Shown here in pieces: positions 6,190 to 8,880 of a stretch of 8,880 nucleotides of DNA. The position numbers and the translations under genes are program-made. Every line of letters starts with the position of its first letter. Position 1 is the stretch's first letter. The DNA lies in assembly GCA_014360945.1 (NCBI GenBank), contig JACIWM010000047.1, positions 1-8,880 on the forward strand, given 5' to 3'. The DNA is from Candidatus Bipolaricaulota bacterium. Its GTDB lineage: Bacteria; Bipolaricaulota; Bipolaricaulia; Bipolaricaulales; Bipolaricaulaceae. The notes beneath the pieces were generated by a model. The model did no database searches. It saw only the letters and a list, made by a program, of their open reading frames with translations, and was not told the origin of the DNA.

Positions 6190-7274
6190 CCGGTGACAAG
6201 GAGGTCTTCTCCCACCCGCTCCACGCTTAATTTCTTCAGGCGCAGGGCCTGGTCCGGGGAAGGGAATCCCTCGCCGCCCACTGCTGGAACCGCATTCCTT
6301 CCGCCCATGATGATGGGGGCATAGAAGAAGAAGACCTTTTGCACCAGGCCTTGGGAGAGGAAGGCCCAGGCCACTTCTCCGCCGCCCTCCACAAGAACCG
6401 AGTCCACCCCGCGCTCAGCAAGGGCCTGCAAAAGCCCTTTCAGATCCACTTGGCCATGGTCACCGGGAAGTCGGAGGACCTCTACCCCCCTTTCCCGCAG
6501 GGTTTTTTCCTTTTCCTCCGGCATTCCCGCGGTAACCACCAAAGTCTTTGGTTCCCCGGAAAAAACGCGGGCCGAAGGAGAGACGCGGCCCTTTCCGTCC
6601 AAGATGATTCGTAAAGGCTGAGGCCCGGGAAAATCACGCACGGTGAGTTCTGGATCGTCGGCGATCACGGTGTTGGCGCCCACGAGGACCGCGGCATAGC
6701 GCCGCCGCAGCCGCTGTACAAGTCGCCGTGCCCCTTCACCCGTGATCCACTTCGATTTCCCCGTGAAACTCGCGATCTTCCCGTCCAGGCTCATGGCGAG
6801 CTTCAGGGCCACAAATGGGGTGCGGGTCGTGATCCAGTGGAAGAAGATCTCGTTCAGTTTGGCCGCATCCTTGGCAAGGACCCCTTCCACTACCTCGATC
6901 CCCGCTTCCCGAAGCCGGGCTACACCCCGGCCGAAAACGTGAGGGTTCGGATCTCGCGTGGCGATGAACACTCGAGAGATTCCGGCTCGGATGATGGCCT
7001 CCGTGCACGATCCCGTCTTCTTTCCCGGGAAATCCACGCACGGCTCAAGATTCACGTATAGCTCCGCTCCTTGGGCCTTTTCCCCCGCTTTCTCTAGAGC
7101 GATGATCTCCGCATGCGGTCCACCGAAACGCTCATGATAGGCCTCGGCCACGATCTCCCCATCCCGCACCACCACTGCACCCACGAGGGGATTTGGGCGG
7201 GTAAAGCCCTCGCCCTCTTGGGCCAGGGCCAGGACCCGACGCATTAACTCCTCGGGTGTCCAGCGGCTTCCCAC
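6129..7274 (-). CDS. ribD: Bifunctional riboflavin biosynthesis protein RibD (deaminase/reductase)
   Basis: RibD catalyses two successive riboflavin steps: deamination of the diaminohydroxy-phosphoribosylaminopyrimidine, then NADPH-dependent reduction of the ribose side chain. In 381 residues, the N-terminal deaminase shows PNPLVGAVVV (27-36), zinc ligand and catalytic glutamate HAE (54-56), and zinc cysteines C79 and C90. The reductase begins near 153 with FVALKLAMSLDGKIA and includes KWITGEGARR (175-184), ADDPELTVR (205-213), VLVEGGGE (293-300) and IIMGGRN (321-327). The loop between the zinc cysteines is two residues longer than usual and lacks the common SHHGRTPP sequence. The GTG at 7274 gives a natural helix cap (WTPEELM) before the deaminase. 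The ATG at 7244, sharing TAATG with the rpe stop and preceded by GAGGAG, is a serious alternative (371 residues). The C-terminus runs 61 bp into fusA, adding about 18 residues after the usual TGY end. Confidence 0.93.
   Translation of the reverse strand: MGSRWTPEELMRRVLALAQEGEGFTRPNPLVGAVVVRDGEIVAEAYHERFGGPHAEIIALEKAGEKAQGAELYVNLEPCVDFPGKKTGSCTEAIIRAGISRVFIATRDPNPHVFGRGVARLREAGIEVVEGVLAKDAAKLNEIFFHWITTRTPFVALKLAMSLDGKIASFTGKSKWITGEGARRLVQRLRRRYAAVLVGANTVIADDPELTVRDFPGPQPLRIILDGKGRVSPSARVFSGEPKTLVVTAGMPEEKEKTLRERGVEVLRLPGDHGQVDLKGLLQALAERGVDSVLVEGGGEVAWAFLSQGLVQKVFFFYAPIIMGGRNAVPAVGGEGFPSPDQALRLKKLSVERVGEDLLVTGYTETGWRAILAAMGSGTGS
7242..7253 (-). promoter_or_regulatory. Alternative ribD start with ribosome binding site (TAATG coupling)
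   Basis: On the minus strand GAGGAG (7253-7248) is followed by TTAATG. The rpe stop TAA (7246-7244) shares its last base with an in-frame ATG (7244-7242) of ribD. Stop/start overlaps of this kind behind a purine-rich site are typical of coupled translation. The site competes with the upstream GTG at 7274, whose nearby GAAGG is very close to the start. The spacing here is also short (3 nt), so sequence alone does not decide. Confidence 0.45.
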
Positions 7275-7897
7275 AGCCTTCGCACGGCCTCCCTGGGATC
7301 AGGAGCGCGGAAGATCGCGGCTCCCACTACCACTACGTCTGCACCTGCGTCCAAAACAGCACGGATGTTGTCCGGCCCAATGCCACCATCCACGGCGATC
7401 AGAAAACCGCGGCTGCCCCGCTCCTTGCATAGAGCCCGAATGCGCTCCAAAGATTCGGGCATGAACTTCTGGCCGCCGAAACCGGGCTCCACGGACATCA
7501 CCAGCACCCAGTCCACCAGGTCCAAATACGGAAGGACAAGGGAGAGCGGAGTTCGTGGGCGCAGGGAAATCCCGGGCCGACACCCGAGCTTCCGAATCGC
7601 CGAAATGGCCTCATGGGGACTGTCCAGGGCCTCCACATGGAAGGTAAGCACATCCTCGGGCCCCACCTGGAAATACGGGGCATAGAAGGCCGGCCGGTCG
7701 ATCATGAGGTGGATGTCGAAGGGAAGGGAGATTTTCTTCCGCAGGGAGTTGACCAAAGGCGGGCCGAACGTGAGGTTCGGCACAAAACTGCCGTCCATGA
7801 CGTCGAAATGGATGTAGTCGACGAGATCGACGATGCGTTCGATGGCCTCAAGAAGGCAAGAAAAATCGGCGTTGAGGATGGAGGGGGAAAGTTGCAT
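7244..7897 (-). CDS. rpe: Ribulose-phosphate 3-epimerase
   Basis: Rpe interconverts ribulose 5-phosphate and xylulose 5-phosphate in the pentose phosphate or Calvin pathways, as a metal-dependent cytoplasmic TIM barrel. At 217 residues it has the family length and every signature: SPSILNADF (4-12), HFDVMDGSFVPN (30-41, with metal ligand/base D32), FDIHLMI (60-66), SVEPGFGGQKF (135-145) and VDGGI (169-173, with the second catalytic aspartate D170). The ATG at 7897 lies 3 bp after the stop of the metallopeptidase gene. No ribosome binding site precedes it, so translation is probably coupled. The 3' end overlaps ribD. Ribulose 5-phosphate also feeds the RibB branch of riboflavin synthesis, so pairing with ribD may be metabolically sensible, though chance packing is equally possible. 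Confidence 0.95.
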   Translation of the reverse strand: MQLSPSILNADFSCLLEAIERIVDLVDYIHFDVMDGSFVPNLTFGPPLVNSLRKKISLPFDIHLMIDRPAFYAPYFQVGPEDVLTFHVEALDSPHEAISAIRKLGCRPGISLRPRTPLSLVLPYLDLVDWVLVMSVEPGFGGQKFMPESLERIRALCKERGSRGFLIAVDGGIGPDNIRAVLDAGADVVVVGAAIFRAPDPREAVRRLWEAAGHPRS

Positions 7898-7900
7898 TTA

Positions 7901-8581
7901 CTAGCGGCGGCGGTTCCCGGCGATCATGAGCATCCCAAGGAGCTGGGCCACGGCCATGGCCGCGGAGGCCACGTAAGTGAGGGCAGCGGCGGTGAGGACC
8001 TCCCTTACACCGCTTATTTCGCCCTCCGTGACCAGGCCCAATGCCCGCAGGGAATGCAATGCCCGCCGGGAAGCGTTGAACTCCACGGGAAGGGTGACGA
8101 GAGTGAATAGCACCGCCGCGGAAAAGAGGATGATCCCGATATTTACCAAAGACGCAGTCTGGAAGATAAGGCCAAGGAAAAAGAGGGGGAAGGCCAGTTG
8201 CGAGCCGAACATGGCCAAGGGCACGACGGCCGAGCGCAGGGCCAAGGGCGCGTAGCCTTGGGCATGCTGGAGGGCGTGCCCGGCCTCATGGGCGGCGACA
8301 CCCACGGCGGCGACGGAGGTGGACTCGGGCGCGGAAAGACGCAGTCTTTTTCGGCGCGGATCGTAATGGTCACCGAGGGGCTGGCGGATGGTTTCAATGG
8401 CCACGTCCTGAACGCCGGCATTACGCAAAATATATTCCGCAGCCTCTCGGGCGGTGATGCGCCTCTGTGTCGGAACCTGGAGATATTTAGCGTACGCCGA
8501 GCGCACCCTGTATTGGGCGTAGATGGCCAGCAAAAACGCCGGGATGAGGAGGATCAGCGTTTCCGGATAGAAGAGCCACAC
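7901..8581 (-). CDS. Membrane zinc metallopeptidase, YugP family
   Basis: This 226-residue integral membrane protein matches the YugP-type neutral zinc metallopeptidases (Zn_peptidase_2). It has an N-terminal helix (about 8-23), then the family motif LGDHYDPRRKRLRLS (69-83) and the zinc-binding HEAGHALQ (98-105). Hydrophobic segments follow near 116-140 and 145-165, then LPVEFNASRRAL (164-175), whose glutamate is the likely third zinc ligand. A final hydrophobic region lies near 195-222, and the tail is basic (NRRR). Length is as expected for the family; substrates are unknown. It starts at a GTG supported by GGGGGTGAT a few bases upstream. It is the first protein gene downstream of rnpB, and its stop is 3 bp before rpe. 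In several Firmicutes this family is encoded in the def-fmt-rsmB-prkC-rsgA-rpe neighbourhood, so its contact with rpe may be a remnant of that order (recalled, not tested). Confidence 0.9.
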   Translation of the reverse strand: MWLFYPETLILLIPAFLLAIYAQYRVRSAYAKYLQVPTQRRITAREAAEYILRNAGVQDVAIETIRQPLGDHYDPRRKRLRLSAPESTSVAAVGVAAHEAGHALQHAQGYAPLALRSAVVPLAMFGSQLAFPLFFLGLIFQTASLVNIGIILFSAAVLFTLVTLPVEFNASRRALHSLRALGLVTEGEISGVREVLTAAALTYVASAAMAVAQLLGMLMIAGNRRR

Positions 8582-8586
8582 CTTTT

Positions 8587-8595
8587 ATCACCCCC
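8587..8595 (-). promoter_or_regulatory. Ribosome binding site fixing the GTG start of the metallopeptidase
   Basis: Read on the minus strand, GGGGGTGAT closely matches the extended anti-16S complement GGAGGTGAT. It ends 5 nt before the GTG at 8581-8579. This makes the GTG a credible start despite the absence of an ATG. Confidence 0.7.
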
Positions 8596-8596
8596 T

Positions 8597-8622
8597 GAAA
8601 AACAATTATAGCCTGGGCAGGC
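8597..8622 (-). terminator. Weak terminator-like element or -10 box after rnpB
   Basis: On the minus strand, GCCT-GCCC-AGGC (8622-8611) can form a 4-bp hairpin with a 4-nt loop, followed by TATAATTGTTTTT. The T-run starts several bases after the stem and the stem is short, so termination would be inefficient. The same DNA contains a perfect TATAAT (8610-8605), which could be a -10 box for the metallopeptidase-rpe-ribD transcript. However, no -35-like hexamer lies 16-18 bp upstream (the bases there belong to the 3' end of rnpB). Either reading is tentative. Confidence 0.3.
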
Positions 8623-8880
8623 GAGAGGGCCATAGGCCGGATTCTGTCGTGGGGGGCCATTCCTCTTTGCGGCCTACCCGGAGGCATCGGGCGGGCCACC
8701 CTCAAGCGCCTCCCTATTTGGCCTTGCTCCGGCCGGGGTTTGCCGTGCCCGGGAACCTCGCGGCCCCGGCGGTGGGCTCTTACCCCACCTTTTCACCCTT
8801 GCCCGCACCCAGGCCAAGGGCCTGGGCCGCTGGCGGTCTGTTTTCTGTGGCACTTTCCAGGGATCACTCCCTCTCGGGTT
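8617..8880 (-). ncRNA. rnpB: RNase P RNA, 3' portion (5' end outside window)
   Basis: RNase P RNA is the catalytic subunit that matures tRNA 5' ends. On the minus strand the conserved blocks appear in order: CACAGAAAACAGACCGCC (near 8849-8832), GGGTGAAAAGG (about 8799-8789), GGTAAGAG (8784-8777), GCACGGCAAAC, GGAGCAAGGCCAAATAGGG (8730-8712), CCGGGTAGGCC (P15 end), and ACGACAGAAT (8650-8641) before the 3' strand of P1. P13 carries a GCGA tetraloop, and GGGA-GTGA-TCCC forms the P9-type hairpin near the window edge. P15 pairs GGAGGC with GCCTCC around a loop holding the GGT-type CCA contact and a small P16. The segment between P15 and ACAGAA is too short for P18. The 5' P1-P8 part, including GAGGAAAGTCC, lies beyond 8880. 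The 3' end at about 8617 is set by alignment in memory to E. coli M1 RNA and is approximate. Confidence 0.93.

Noticed and set aside
7613..8110. Plus-strand open frame opposite rpe and the metallopeptidase (165 codons)
   Set aside because: It is antisense to two confidently identified genes, is rich in His/Gly/Asp as expected from their complement, and has no motif.
8487..8705. Minus-strand open frame across the metallopeptidase start and rnpB
   Set aside because: The right part is RNase P RNA and the left part is out of frame with the well-supported metallopeptidase, so it is a chance frame.

Overview
The window is a gene-dense, GC-rich bacterial chromosome segment. The evidence for a bacterium is an FtsZ with a C-terminal conserved peptide, a canonical five-domain EF-G, and the 3' three quarters of a type-A-like RNase P RNA. 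No phage, transposon, CRISPR or tRNA signal is visible. Lineage cannot be fixed by eye. The mix of a NosD-like secreted beta-helix protein, tightly packed overlapping genes and high GC suggests an uncultured, possibly thermophilic lineage. Bipolaricaulota (OP1/Acetothermia) is a guess, not a result.

Layout, left to right. Positions 1-87 (minus) hold the N-terminus of a creatininase-family amidohydrolase that leaves the window. An 82-bp divergent intergenic region carries a plausible sigma70 promoter for the rightward genes. Rightward genes: a secreted NosD-like beta-helix protein with a C-terminal DUF192 domain (170-2026); a HAD-IB phosphatase joined to it by an ATGA stop/start overlap (2023-2733); an FtsZ whose first ~80 residues look like a DnaA domain-I/DnaX-type domain (2706-4055); and elongation factor G (4126-6189), preceded by a 70-bp gap with a hairpin and a strong ribosome binding site.

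The right third is transcribed leftward: rnpB (partial, from 8880 to about 8617), a membrane zinc metallopeptidase of the YugP family (7901-8581), ribulose-phosphate 3-epimerase (7244-7897) and bifunctional RibD (6129-7274). The last three are packed with a 3-bp gap or overlaps and probably form one transcript. ribD ends 61 bp inside fusA, so the two convergent operons share coding DNA at their 3' ends with no room for a terminator between them.

The most unusual element is the fusion of a replication-initiator-type N-domain to the division GTPase FtsZ, which could physically connect replication proteins with the Z-ring. The second is the beta-helix/DUF192 fusion. Smaller oddities are an enlarged zinc-ligand loop in RibD and an RNase P RNA that seems to lack helix P18.
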